Origin: Ketobacter sp. MCCC 1A13808
Lineage (GTDB): Bacteria > Pseudomonadota > Gammaproteobacteria > Pseudomonadales > Ketobacteraceae
NCBI RefSeq assembly: GCF_009746715.1
Contig: NZ_VRKW01000014.1
Coordinates: forward strand, 1 to 64,000
Direction: 5' to 3'
DNA: 64,000 bases
Shown piece by piece: positions 15,255 through 22,583 of this stretch. The translations under genes and the position numbers were made by a program. Position 1 is the first letter of the stretch, and each line of letters starts with the position of its first letter. The notes beneath the pieces were generated by a model that saw only the letters and a program-made list of their open reading frames with translations, made no database searches and was not told the origin of the DNA.

Positions 15255-17708
15255 ATGGCAATAATGTATCCAGGCTTTGGGCCAAAAACGAATGAAAGCA
15301 CCCGTGCAGAACCTTTGGTTTATAGTCTTTTACAGGAGCAATTGAATGATGAATTTCATGTTATTCACAGTATCCCTTGGCTCTCATCTGTCGTTGATGG
15401 TTTTTCAGATAAATGCAGTGGCATTGGAGAAATAGACTTTCTAGTACTACATCCAACCCTTGGCTTTCTTGCTATAGAAGTTAAGGGTGGCACTTTACAT
15501 CATGACTGCTCTGGCTTTCACTACAAAAAGAAAGGCAAGAAAGAAAGCGTATCCTTTGATAGCCAGTTAGGTCGTGGTAGGTATGCGTTGCAATCTTTCT
15601 TAAGCAAGCGTGGGAAAAAATTAAAAATTGGCGCTGCCTATTTTTTATGTGACAGCAAAGTCGAGCCAATAAACTTGCCGCCTAATCTTGTTGATAGTCA
15701 TGAAGATATTTCGCTTGTTTTTGATATACGAGACGTCAAATGCATTGGTGAACGTATTGAACGCCTCATGAAATACTATGGAAAAGTCTATCAACAAGAG
15801 TCATTTTCAACATCAGAAATTGAGCATGTTATTGGCTATATTTTGCCAGAAGCAGATTTCGCTGCATGCTGGAGTTCTCGTATCAGGAATGATGAGGTTC
15901 TATGGCTCAGGCTTACTGAGGAACAAGAAGAGTGCGTAAATCTTGCGTTGAATTCTCCTCGGTTATTGGTTAGTGGGTGGCCTGGAACGGGGAAAACTAT
16001 AGTCGGTATTGAAACAGCAAGGAGGCTTTCTGAAACGAGTAAGCAAGTTCTTTTCGTTGCTTTCAATGAACTGTTAACCAAAGAGATAAAGTATCAGTTA
16101 GAACACAGTGATCACTGCACTGTTAGAAGTTTTCACCAACTTTGCATAGAAGCTGAACAGTTTCTCAATAAAGAGTCCAAGAATAAAAATCAAGACTGGT
16201 ATAAGTCTGAGTCTGCTCAGTCGCTCATGGCTGCAATTCAATTAGGTTTTTTAAACAAATTTGATGTTCTAATCGTTGATGAAGCACAAATAATCAATCC
16301 GATGTGGTGGGATACTCTATTTCAATTATTTTGCAAACGTAGGATTGTAGCGCTATGTGATGAAATTCAGGCTTTTCCGTATGAAACCAAAATGTCACTT
16401 AGCGATTTGGAAGAATTATTAGAAGTTAGCCATTTCCTACTAACAAAAAGCTTGAGAGTACCTAAAAAAGTATGTAATCGACTCAAGACTCTTGTGTCCC
16501 CTTCGTATTCAGTCGTAAATCCGAGGCCGATAGAAGAAGACACATATCACGAAATCGCTGTCTTGGATGTAGATCACCAGTTAGCAAAGTTAAATGAGCA
16601 ATTCCAGAGAGATAGCATAAGGCCTGGCCAGGTTACCTTTCTCATACCCTATAGCAACGGGCAACTGGAATGGCTATCAAATTTGGGCTACAGGGTTGAA
16701 ACAATTGGACGCTTTCGTGGAGTAGAGTCCTCAATTATTGTTGTTGTAGTCAATGGCGAAGTGACAGCTGAAACACTTTATTGTGCATACTCTCGGTGTA
16801 CATCGAGATGCATAGTTGTTTTTGATGCTTGTGCCATTGTAAAAAACGACATTAAATTAACAGAGATATCAACAAGCGCTAAAGCAAGAGAAATTTACAA
16901 AGAGTTTCTGCACAGGGCTACGTTTGGTTTCCAGATCAGTAATCCACCTTTAACATTACATCAAGTGATAGAAGAAAATGACCTTTTTAGTTGGTGTGAT
17001 CAATGGGGTGGATACTTACTATATTCGAACTCAAAAGAAAATACTGATTGGTATTTTTGGGAAGATTTGGTGCGTGAATGTCCATCTACGCTATATACTT
17101 GCAACGACAAATCTAACACCTATTTCAATCGCTTTCGCCCCTTTAATGAGGATGATTTGGGTTGTTTTTATAATCCAGAAATATTTCAATGTGTAAAATG
17201 TCGATGTGCTACGCCACATCAAACTAAGCTTTTCAAAAAAGCATGTCTAGTATGTGGATATGGTTATTCAGAGCGTAGCTTCGAATTTGAACAAGAAATA
17301 AATCACTGGAATGCGATAATGAGAGTATCAATTTCATTATCACCTGAAGAGAAACGAGACATCCCCCTGCCAGTAGCCGCGTACCTAGCGCTTTCCACTA
17401 ATGGATTATTGAAGAATAATGTTGTTATCAAATGCTTAGTTGATGCGTACGGCGATAAATACAAATGGGTTTTATGTTTACTGATCGCATATATTTACCA
17501 AACCGGAAAGCAACAAGAAATAGTGGTTGTAAAAGAGTTAATGATTAAGTTGTCAAGATGGAATAACGAACTAAAGTCTTGCAGTAAGTCCTCTTTATCT
17601 GGCCGTGTAAGTTCAGCACTTGAAAGACTAGATAAAGTTGGGGTCACTAAAAAAACAGAAAAAAAGGGTGAACGAGCAATTATCTTGGATAGTGAGCTGT
17701 TCTCTTAA
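15255..17708 (+). CDS. NERD nuclease-domain / UvrD-like helicase
   Basis: 817 residues. The N-terminal NERD domain has the nuclease signature D61 (GEIDFLVL) and E75-x-K77 (IEVKGG). A superfamily-1 helicase core follows: Q-motif TEEQ 221-224, Walker A GWPGTGKT 241-248, Walker B VDEAQ 341-345, and the SLRVPKKV and YCAYSRCTSRC motifs later. Near residue 640 a CVKCRC...CLVCGYGY cluster suggests a zinc ribbon. A wHTH-like tail ends the protein. NERD-helicases are known as anti-phage (Nhi-like) proteins. The 119-bp gap from avcD is AT-rich and may hold a separate promoter. Confidence 0.8.
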   Translation: MAIMYPGFGPKTNESTRAEPLVYSLLQEQLNDEFHVIHSIPWLSSVVDGFSDKCSGIGEIDFLVLHPTLGFLAIEVKGGTLHHDCSGFHYKKKGKKESVSFDSQLGRGRYALQSFLSKRGKKLKIGAAYFLCDSKVEPINLPPNLVDSHEDISLVFDIRDVKCIGERIERLMKYYGKVYQQESFSTSEIEHVIGYILPEADFAACWSSRIRNDEVLWLRLTEEQEECVNLALNSPRLLVSGWPGTGKTIVGIETARRLSETSKQVLFVAFNELLTKEIKYQLEHSDHCTVRSFHQLCIEAEQFLNKESKNKNQDWYKSESAQSLMAAIQLGFLNKFDVLIVDEAQIINPMWWDTLFQLFCKRRIVALCDEIQAFPYETKMSLSDLEELLEVSHFLLTKSLRVPKKVCNRLKTLVSPSYSVVNPRPIEEDTYHEIAVLDVDHQLAKLNEQFQRDSIRPGQVTFLIPYSNGQLEWLSNLGYRVETIGRFRGVESSIIVVVVNGEVTAETLYCAYSRCTSRCIVVFDACAIVKNDIKLTEISTSAKAREIYKEFLHRATFGFQISNPPLTLHQVIEENDLFSWCDQWGGYLLYSNSKENTDWYFWEDLVRECPSTLYTCNDKSNTYFNRFRPFNEDDLGCFYNPEIFQCVKCRCATPHQTKLFKKACLVCGYGYSERSFEFEQEINHWNAIMRVSISLSPEEKRDIPLPVAAYLALSTNGLLKNNVVIKCLVDAYGDKYKWVLCLLIAYIYQTGKQQEIVVVKELMIKLSRWNNELKSCSKSSLSGRVSSALERLDKVGVTKKTEKKGERAIILDSELFS

Positions 17709-17873
17709 TTGCACACAACACAAGCTGACGGTTATCGTGTGGCGCTTGAGTTTATGTGGAAGGTGTCTATTTATATAATAAATTCTCGAAAAAACATGCA
17801 ATCTGATCCCTTTCTTTGTGTGTTAGCTATATAAAAAGTTTAATTTTACCCCATGATAAGGGAGCTTTTATAA

Positions 17874-18191
17874 ATGGATGTACATGATCGTGACTATATT
17901 GCCGCTGTGATTAATTACTTTTGGGGGCCGAATTTAACCACGCCACAATCAGTAAATGAGTCGGCAGCAGTAGTGGCTTATGGTGCTCTAGAGCAGGCCA
18001 ATATTTGTTCTGATTCTATGGATCTCGTGCCTAGGCCGATGGGTGTTCCCAGCTCAACTTATGCAATCAAGCAACTAGCGAAGATTGGTAAGAGAATTTT
18101 GTCCGGTGATACTTCTATATACAACACATGTAAAGTGAAGGTAGGTGTGAACTTTAAATCCGAGATTGTGATGGCACTGAGAGGCATTTGA
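17874..18191 (+). CDS. 105-residue unknown protein
   Basis: ATG 17874 has AAGGGAG 8-9 nt upstream. The product is soluble and partly helical (VNESAAVVAYGALEQANICSD), with no motif I recognise. It overlaps or abuts the next gene, so they form a two-gene unit. The composition is like the island, not the core genome. Confidence 0.55.
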   Translation: MDVHDRDYIAAVINYFWGPNLTTPQSVNESAAVVAYGALEQANICSDSMDLVPRPMGVPSSTYAIKQLAKIGKRILSGDTSIYNTCKVKVGVNFKSEIVMALRGI

Positions 18192-18193
18192 TT

Positions 18194-18688
18194 ATGATCA
18201 AGACCACGATAGCTACACTCTTTCTGATGATAACGATGAGTGTTCATGCCGAGCCTGAAGTGGAACTCTTATATTCGGATCTGAAAGTTAAGCTACCAGG
18301 CCAATTCACATTGATTGGTGATGTCGGTGGCGAGGATAACATACTGATCATTCGATATGGGAATGATAAAGGGAAAAACTACATCGCGTTTACTGATATG
18401 ACCAACGATAAGTCTTTAGACTATGGTTGCCCAATCAAAGTGTTCTTTGATGACCTGTTTTCCGGTGGTGACTCCACCTGTAACGCTGAAAACTTAGGCA
18501 TTTTGCGAGAAACCTTTATTAGTAATAAAGATGTAGAGCTTTGGCAAGTTGGAGGCTACACGGTTAGATATTCGGGTGGAAAGGACAAATCTTTCGCATT
18601 CATAAGCGCTGAAGATGGAAAATTGGTCAAAATCGATTCTGATTTCTTAAAGAAGGAAAGGTATAAAACCTTGCTGGGTGACTTGTAG
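18194..18688 (+). CDS. Exported 164-residue unknown protein
   Basis: ATG 18194 is preferred over an in-frame TTG at 18188 and has GAGAGG about 9 nt upstream. Residues 1-20 (MIKTTIATLFLMITMSVHAE) are a signal peptide with a VHA-E cleavage site. The mature part is beta-rich with a single C...C pair (CPIKVF...DSTCNAENLG), probably a disulphide in the periplasm. It starts 2 nt after the previous gene's stop. Function is unknown. Confidence 0.6.
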   Translation: MIKTTIATLFLMITMSVHAEPEVELLYSDLKVKLPGQFTLIGDVGGEDNILIIRYGNDKGKNYIAFTDMTNDKSLDYGCPIKVFFDDLFSGGDSTCNAENLGILRETFISNKDVELWQVGGYTVRYSGGKDKSFAFISAEDGKLVKIDSDFLKKERYKTLLGDL

Positions 18689-18705
18689 CATGCTGCTGCA
18701 TGCTA
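18686..18705 (+). terminator. Hairpin at the stop codon of the exported-protein gene
   Basis: TAGCATGC-tgct-GCATGCTA forms a perfect 8-bp stem that includes the TAG stop. No T-run follows, so it may be an mRNA-stabilising hairpin rather than a true rho-independent terminator. Confidence 0.4.
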
Positions 18706-19070
18706 TCTAAAATGACTAAACTTTGTGCAGTCGAATAAAAAATGCAGTATCGTGCCAATTACTTGATACGATACCTAGGATGTGGGTAAGCCTGTGCATA
18801 ACTGTAGCCTTTAAAAGGTTCTAGGTTCCTTGTGTCGTATGCCTGATAGGCGCAACTCTGGATTTATTTAGATATCCATTAAGTATATGATTTTAAAAAG
18901 ATTTCATGATTTATGGGATTTGGTGGGCAGTAGAGCATAGTTTACGGGATTTCATTGAGGTTGAATAATACCGTAAATTATGAAAAGGCTTAAAAATCAA
19001 TAAGATATGATTTTGCAAATAATGGGATCCCACAAAGTAAGTAATTACTATCATTTTAATGGCTTACAGC
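18706..19070. other. Gene-free stretch with short repeats at the island/core boundary
   Basis: No coding frame is supportable here. It contains an inverted repeat GTATCGT/ACGATAC (18747-18774), two copies of TTTAYGGGATTT (18911-18922 and 18941-18952) and a dyad TTTACGG/CCGTAAA (18941-18977). Composition shifts from island to core type across it, so a mobile-element end may lie here, but no defined terminal repeat is visible. Confidence 0.35.
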
Positions 19071-19098
19071 AAAAGGGCTACAAATCAGTAGCCCTTTT
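19071..19098. terminator. Bidirectional rho-independent terminator
   Basis: AAAAGGGCTAC-aaatca-GTAGCCCTTTT: an 11-bp stem with A- and T-runs on both sides. It serves the minus-strand BON gene and insulates it from the island. Confidence 0.85.
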
Positions 19099-19125
19099 AT
19101 ATTTTCAGGAAAGATATCCGAATCA

Positions 19126-19734
19126 TTAGCTGCTCACTACTTTCAGCTCATTTTTTACCATGACTACAGAGTCAATATTCTCGACTATCTTTTCAGCCAA
19201 ATCTTTTTCAGCGTTAGTCTTAACCTGACCTTCCAGAGTCACTACATGACCCTTAGTGCCAACGTTGATGTCCATACCTTCAATATATTCGTTGGCCAGT
19301 AGTTTCATTTTAGCTTGAGCCGAGATGGAGGCGTCTTCTACTGAACCGAGAAACGAATCTTCTTCAGTGGTAGGTTTAATCCGCTCAGCGTCGGACTTCA
19401 CAACCAGTTGATTGTCCAGAGATTCCACGCCGTCTACGCTCAAAGCGATTTCTTCTGCCAGATCTTTTTCTATTCCGCTCGAGACATCGCCAACCAATAC
19501 AGCGACACCATCGTTGACTTCTACGTCAATTTTGAAGCTGTTCAGGCTTTCATTGAACAAAATGGCAGTCTCGATTTTGCCTTCCTGCCAGCCATTACGA
19601 AAATAGCGCTGTGCACCTTCTGACATGGCTTCGATCTTTTTCTCGTGATGCTGGTCTTCGGAAAAGACCGGTCCGGCGATAAACAGAGCCGCTGTCGCGA
19701 CTGAAATTATGGTGGTTTCGATAAATGATTTCAT
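19126..19734 (-). CDS. Periplasmic dual BON-domain protein (OsmY-like)
   Basis: 202 residues. A signal peptide of about 25 residues ends at VFSED. Two BON domains follow (about 58-115 and 135-200), each with the G-x-V-x-L-x-G strand pattern (VAVLVGDVSS; HVVTLEGQVKT) and the ending helix-strand (VDGVESLDNQLVV; IDSVVMVKNELKVV). BON proteins bind phospholipid or stabilise the envelope under osmotic stress. It is the last gene of the minus-strand envelope block. Confidence 0.85.
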   Translation of the reverse strand: MKSFIETTIISVATAALFIAGPVFSEDQHHEKKIEAMSEGAQRYFRNGWQEGKIETAILFNESLNSFKIDVEVNDGVAVLVGDVSSGIEKDLAEEIALSVDGVESLDNQLVVKSDAERIKPTTEEDSFLGSVEDASISAQAKMKLLANEYIEGMDINVGTKGHVVTLEGQVKTNAEKDLAEKIVENIDSVVMVKNELKVVSS

Positions 19735-19871
19735 ATTTTTCTCCCTTTCTTTCGAAAGCGTTTCTTACGTCCTTGAGTTTTACTTCCTTGGTTTGGCTTA
19801 CGTACTTTGATGCGCTTTACTCTATTTCTTCTTTTCATCCGGACTGTGTGTTCAGAGAGGTAAAAGTGCCT

Positions 19872-19906
19872 AAAAAAATCCCAACTCCCCTGACCAGAGA
19901 GTTGGG
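19872..19906 (-). terminator. Terminator of the outer-membrane barrel gene
   Basis: On the minus strand CCCAACTC-(11 nt)-GAGTTGGG is followed by a T-run (19872-19878). It lies 38 bp after the barrel gene's stop. Confidence 0.8.
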
Positions 19907-19943
19907 TATAGGAGTACCTATGAAACAGGGGTTAGCGTGTTCA

Positions 19944-20537
19944 TTAGAACAAGTAACGGACACCAACACTGGCTTGGTCCAGGTCGGAGTCGTAGCTGTC
20001 GCTGGCAAGCAGACCAACTTCGTCGGTTTCCAGCTCAATTTCGTAACGGGTGTAATCCAAATTGATATCCATGCGATCGGTTACGGCAAATGCAACGCCG
20101 ATACCATAGAAAGGTTCTGATCCGTCAGTAGAGCCGTTGGCTTCCAGCAGGCCTTCACCTACTTGATAATCCGCATCCCACCAAAGTTGTCCGCCTTTAG
20201 CATAGATGGAGAAGACATCGGATATAGGCAGAATACCTTTCACAGCCAGAGTCATACCGTCGACGTCGGCGCTTGCCAGGTTGCCACCGTATTCTCCGAA
20301 GTTGATATAGCTACCTTCGACAGCGAAATATTTGTTTACCTGACCACCCAAGATGGCTTGAAACACATCTTGATCATCATCAAATTTGGCATCGCCTTCG
20401 TTCTTACCTTCGCCCTCTACTTTATACATACCGTAGGCGCCACCAATGTAAACTCCGGATTCCTTTCTATCCTGAGCCATAGAGGCTGCTGGAATTAACA
20501 TGGCTGCAATCATTGAGTAAGCTAGTGTAGTTTTCAT
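19944..20537 (-). CDS. Outer-membrane beta-barrel protein (OmpA/OprF-barrel type)
   Basis: 197 residues from ATG 20537, where GGAGAC lies upstream; four extra codons are possible. The signal peptide MKTTLAYSMIAAMLIPAASMAQ is followed by alternating amphipathic strands (GVYIGGAYGMYKVEG, AVEGSYINFGEYGG, GIGVAFAVTDRMDINLDYTRYEI). It ends with the aromatic C-terminal strand VGVRYLF required for barrel assembly. It resembles the small 8-strand porin-family proteins. It lies 59 bp after the lipoprotein gene and is probably read from the same sigma-54 promoter. Confidence 0.85.
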   Translation of the reverse strand: MKTTLAYSMIAAMLIPAASMAQDRKESGVYIGGAYGMYKVEGEGKNEGDAKFDDDQDVFQAILGGQVNKYFAVEGSYINFGEYGGNLASADVDGMTLAVKGILPISDVFSIYAKGGQLWWDADYQVGEGLLEANGSTDGSEPFYGIGVAFAVTDRMDINLDYTRYEIELETDEVGLLASDSYDSDLDQASVGVRYLF

Positions 20538-20596
20538 TTGAGTCTCCAATTGTCTAATTTTAGTCTTCCGTAAATTTAAGTTGCGTGTAATCGCTA

Positions 20597-20785
20597 TTAG
20601 CAGTCGGTGTCTTTTGCGTCCATACCATCCTTAGCATCTTCACAAAGATCTTCGATTTGGTTGCCCGCGTCTTGTGTAGTCTCTTCAATGTTTTCGCCGA
20701 GTTCTTCCGGTCCACCTTCGTCAACATCACAAGCGGCGAGGAAAAGGCTCGATACAAGCAGAGCTGGGAATAATAAATTTTTCAT
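20597..20785 (-). CDS. Small lipoprotein, 62 residues
   Basis: The lipobox LAAC (residues 16-19) follows MKNLLFPALLVSSLF. The mature part is highly acidic (EELGENIEETTQDAGNQIED) with two cysteines near the end. It resembles entericidin-like or stress-related small lipoproteins. A sigma-54-type promoter lies about 59 nt upstream. Confidence 0.7.
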   Translation of the reverse strand: MKNLLFPALLVSSLFLAACDVDEGGPEELGENIEETTQDAGNQIEDLCEDAKDGMDAKDTDC

Positions 20786-20843
20786 GGTGTAACTCCTTGG
20801 TTTTAAATTAATGTTCCGTTTTATCGTTTCTGATTAATTAGAT

Positions 20844-20859
20844 ATCAAGTACCGTGCCA
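20844..20859 (-). promoter_or_regulatory. Sigma-54-type promoter for the lipoprotein-barrel unit
   Basis: The minus strand reads TGGCACG-gtac-TTGAT. The -24 element is perfect and the -12 has TTGA for TTGC, with correct spacing. The start codon is about 59 nt downstream. Confidence 0.55.
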
Positions 20860-21104
20860 TAAATAATAAATTAATATAAGTTATTGATTATTAATGATTT
20901 TATTGTGCTATTTGAAAAGGCGAAAGGAAATAATGTGGCGGCAACCGAAGATTTATTTATAAGAGTTACAGCTCCATGTGTATCCATTACAAACCTTGAG
21001 TTTGTAAAACTACAAAGTAAAACGACGACTAAATGGAGTGCAGAAAGAAGCGAGTTTACTGGCTGTAAAAAAAGCCGAGCAATGTTAAGAACGTTTATAC
21101 AGGA
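20860..21104. other. Gene-poor stretch between the lipoprotein and DUF1328 genes
   Basis: An 86-codon open frame (20884-21144) runs through it, but it lacks a ribosome site and recognisable protein features and runs into the DUF1328 terminator, so I do not call it. Upstream activator sites for the sigma-54 promoter would be expected here, but no clear dyad is seen. Confidence 0.4.
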
Positions 21105-21130
21105 AAAGAAAAAGCCGGCGAATGCCGGCT
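21105..21130 (-). terminator. Terminator of the OmpA-like/DUF1328 unit
   Basis: On the minus strand AGCCGGC-attc-GCCGGCT is followed by TTTTTCTTTT. It lies 29 bp after the DUF1328 stop. Confidence 0.85.
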
Positions 21131-21159
21131 CCTGTTTATGTTAAGTGTGTTCTATAGCG

Positions 21160-21327
21160 TCAGACCCTGGGTCGTCCCCTTCCCATCACCGCGAATACAA
21201 CCGCGAGAATGATACCGACAACGAATAGTATCCACGCTATGTTGGTTGCTGTGCCTGCGATACCGGAAAAACCAAGTACGGCGGCGATCAGCCCTATTAC
21301 TAAAAATGTAATTGCCCATCCAAACAT
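21160..21327 (-). CDS. DUF1328 small membrane protein (YtjA-like)
   Basis: 55 residues from ATG 21327, with AGGAGG 7-9 nt upstream. There are two transmembrane helices ([19 protein letters not shown] and [20 protein letters not shown]) around a short glycine-rich loop and a basic end GRGRPRV, the typical DUF1328 layout. It lies 46 bp downstream of the OmpA-like gene. Members are often stress-induced. Confidence 0.85.
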   Translation of the reverse strand: MFGWAITFLVIGLIAAVLGFSGIAGTATNIAWILFVVGIILAVVFAVMGRGRPRV

Positions 21328-21373
21328 ATCTCTTTCCTCCTGAAAACAATGTTAGGTTATTTAGCTAGGTGAC

Positions 21374-22027
21374 TTACTCTTTACTACTTACTTCCCGATT
21401 CATGCTGACTAATTCATCGGGGTTATTTGACGAAACGTACTCGATAACAACTCGGCGATTTTTTTCCCGCCCTTGCTCAGAATCATTTGAGGCGCTAGGA
21501 AATTCCTCTCCAAAATAATCCACCTTCCATTCGCTGGCATCGAGTTGCCTTTTAAGGTAACCGATGACCGATAGCGCTCTTTCTTCCGAAAGACTTTGGT
21601 TATAAACCTCGGGACCCATGGAATCGGTGTAGCCGGCAGCATAAATCCGGGTGCTTTGCATATCGTTGGCAGATATTTCTTCAACGATGTCGTCCAGCTC
21701 TACTTCCGCTTCTGTTGTAAGCTCCGCTGAGTCAAAGTTGAAATAGACAATTTTACGACTCGCTTCCAAGACGGTTTCCGGATCCCTCGTCGTGTCCTCA
21801 GCAGCCGCTCTTTGCATTGCTGTTTCTGCTACCGCCGCCTCGCTTTCGGTTTGAACGGATACCGCACCTGGAACAGAAACGGATCCGGTGTTTTGATCGG
21901 AGCCGGTCTCCATCGATACTTGCGCTTCATCATCTGCAATGTTGGTTGAAGTGGTACTGCAACCCGTCGCTGCGAGGGTTATTAATGCCAGGCTCCCTGC
22001 TAGTTTTGAAAGCTTAAAAGCGTTCAT
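21374..22027 (-). CDS. OmpA-family lipoprotein (peptidoglycan-binding C-terminus)
   Basis: 217 residues from ATG 22027 (GGAGAACAGG upstream); an in-frame start at 22039 is possible. A lipoprotein signal ends at the lipobox ATGC. An Ala/Glu-rich linker follows. The OmpA-like domain (about 95-205) has YFNFDSAEL, the AAGYTDSMGPEVYNQSLSEERA helix-binding motif and REKNRRVVIEY, with the D and R residues that bind diaminopimelate. It has a good sigma-54 promoter and heads the unit with DUF1328. Confidence 0.85.
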   Translation of the reverse strand: MNAFKLSKLAGSLALITLAATGCSTTSTNIADDEAQVSMETGSDQNTGSVSVPGAVSVQTESEAAVAETAMQRAAAEDTTRDPETVLEASRKIVYFNFDSAELTTEAEVELDDIVEEISANDMQSTRIYAAGYTDSMGPEVYNQSLSEERALSVIGYLKRQLDASEWKVDYFGEEFPSASNDSEQGREKNRRVVIEYVSSNNPDELVSMNREVSSKE

Positions 22028-22083
22028 CCTGTTCTCCATCCCTATCGTGTTCTTACCTAAGCTGAATGATTGAGTACTGACAA

Positions 22084-22099
22084 AGCTAATATCGTGCCA
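22084..22099 (-). promoter_or_regulatory. Sigma-54 promoter for the OmpA-like gene
   Basis: The minus strand reads TGGCACG-atat-TAGCT. GG and GC are exactly 10 bp apart, with one mismatch to TTGCW, and the start codon is about 57 nt downstream. The adjacent divergent gene encodes a sigma-54 activator. Confidence 0.65.
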
Positions 22100-22583
22100 G
22101 CCATGGTAAATTAGCCCGGGTTTATCCCGTGTTGAATAAAGTAGTGTGTTTTTCCATCAATTTTTGTAAGCCTTACAGAGAAATTGTAAAACCCACTTTT
22201 TAAAGGACTGGGTGTGGACGTAAAAAGAGCGAATCCACGTAAAAAGGTAAAAAGTTTGAGTAAATCTTACGTGGCAGGCTTCTTGCTCATGCTTAGACAA
22301 GGAAAACGGTGGATACGAACTGAATCGCATTTATCGTTAAATAACTCTTCAGATACACCAATTCGGTAGTTGACGATTTTTGCGAAGGCTGTCGGCTTGT
22401 TGATGACGCGGCTGCGTACTGAATCCTATATATAGAGTCAAAGCAAATAAAGCTGTGAGCCTTGCGAGATTAGGCTCACCAACTAGTAACTTCGGGGCAT
22501 TGCACTAGCGCATTCTGGTAGTGATTATTGAGATGTGATATATCTTGATGCCCTCAATATTCAGGCAAGGACCGGACAAAACT
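22100..22583. other. Long divergent control region between the OmpA-like gene and the sigma-54 activator
   Basis: No gene is supportable. It contains a dyad CCACGTAA/TTACGTGG (22235-22242 and 22267-22274) with a further half copy GGACGTAA near 22217, a candidate activator-binding region about 150 bp from the sigma-54 promoter. A hairpin GTGAGCCT/AGGCTCAC (22455-22479) without a T-run lies closer to the regulator gene. Confidence 0.4.

Noticed and set aside
18740-18762. A further sigma-54 promoter (minus strand, TGGCACG...TGCAT)
   Set aside because: The GG-GC spacing is 9 rather than 10 bp and no gene lies suitably downstream.
20884-21144. 86-residue plus-strand ORF
   Set aside because: It lacks a ribosome site, runs into the DUF1328 terminator stem and shows no recognisable features.
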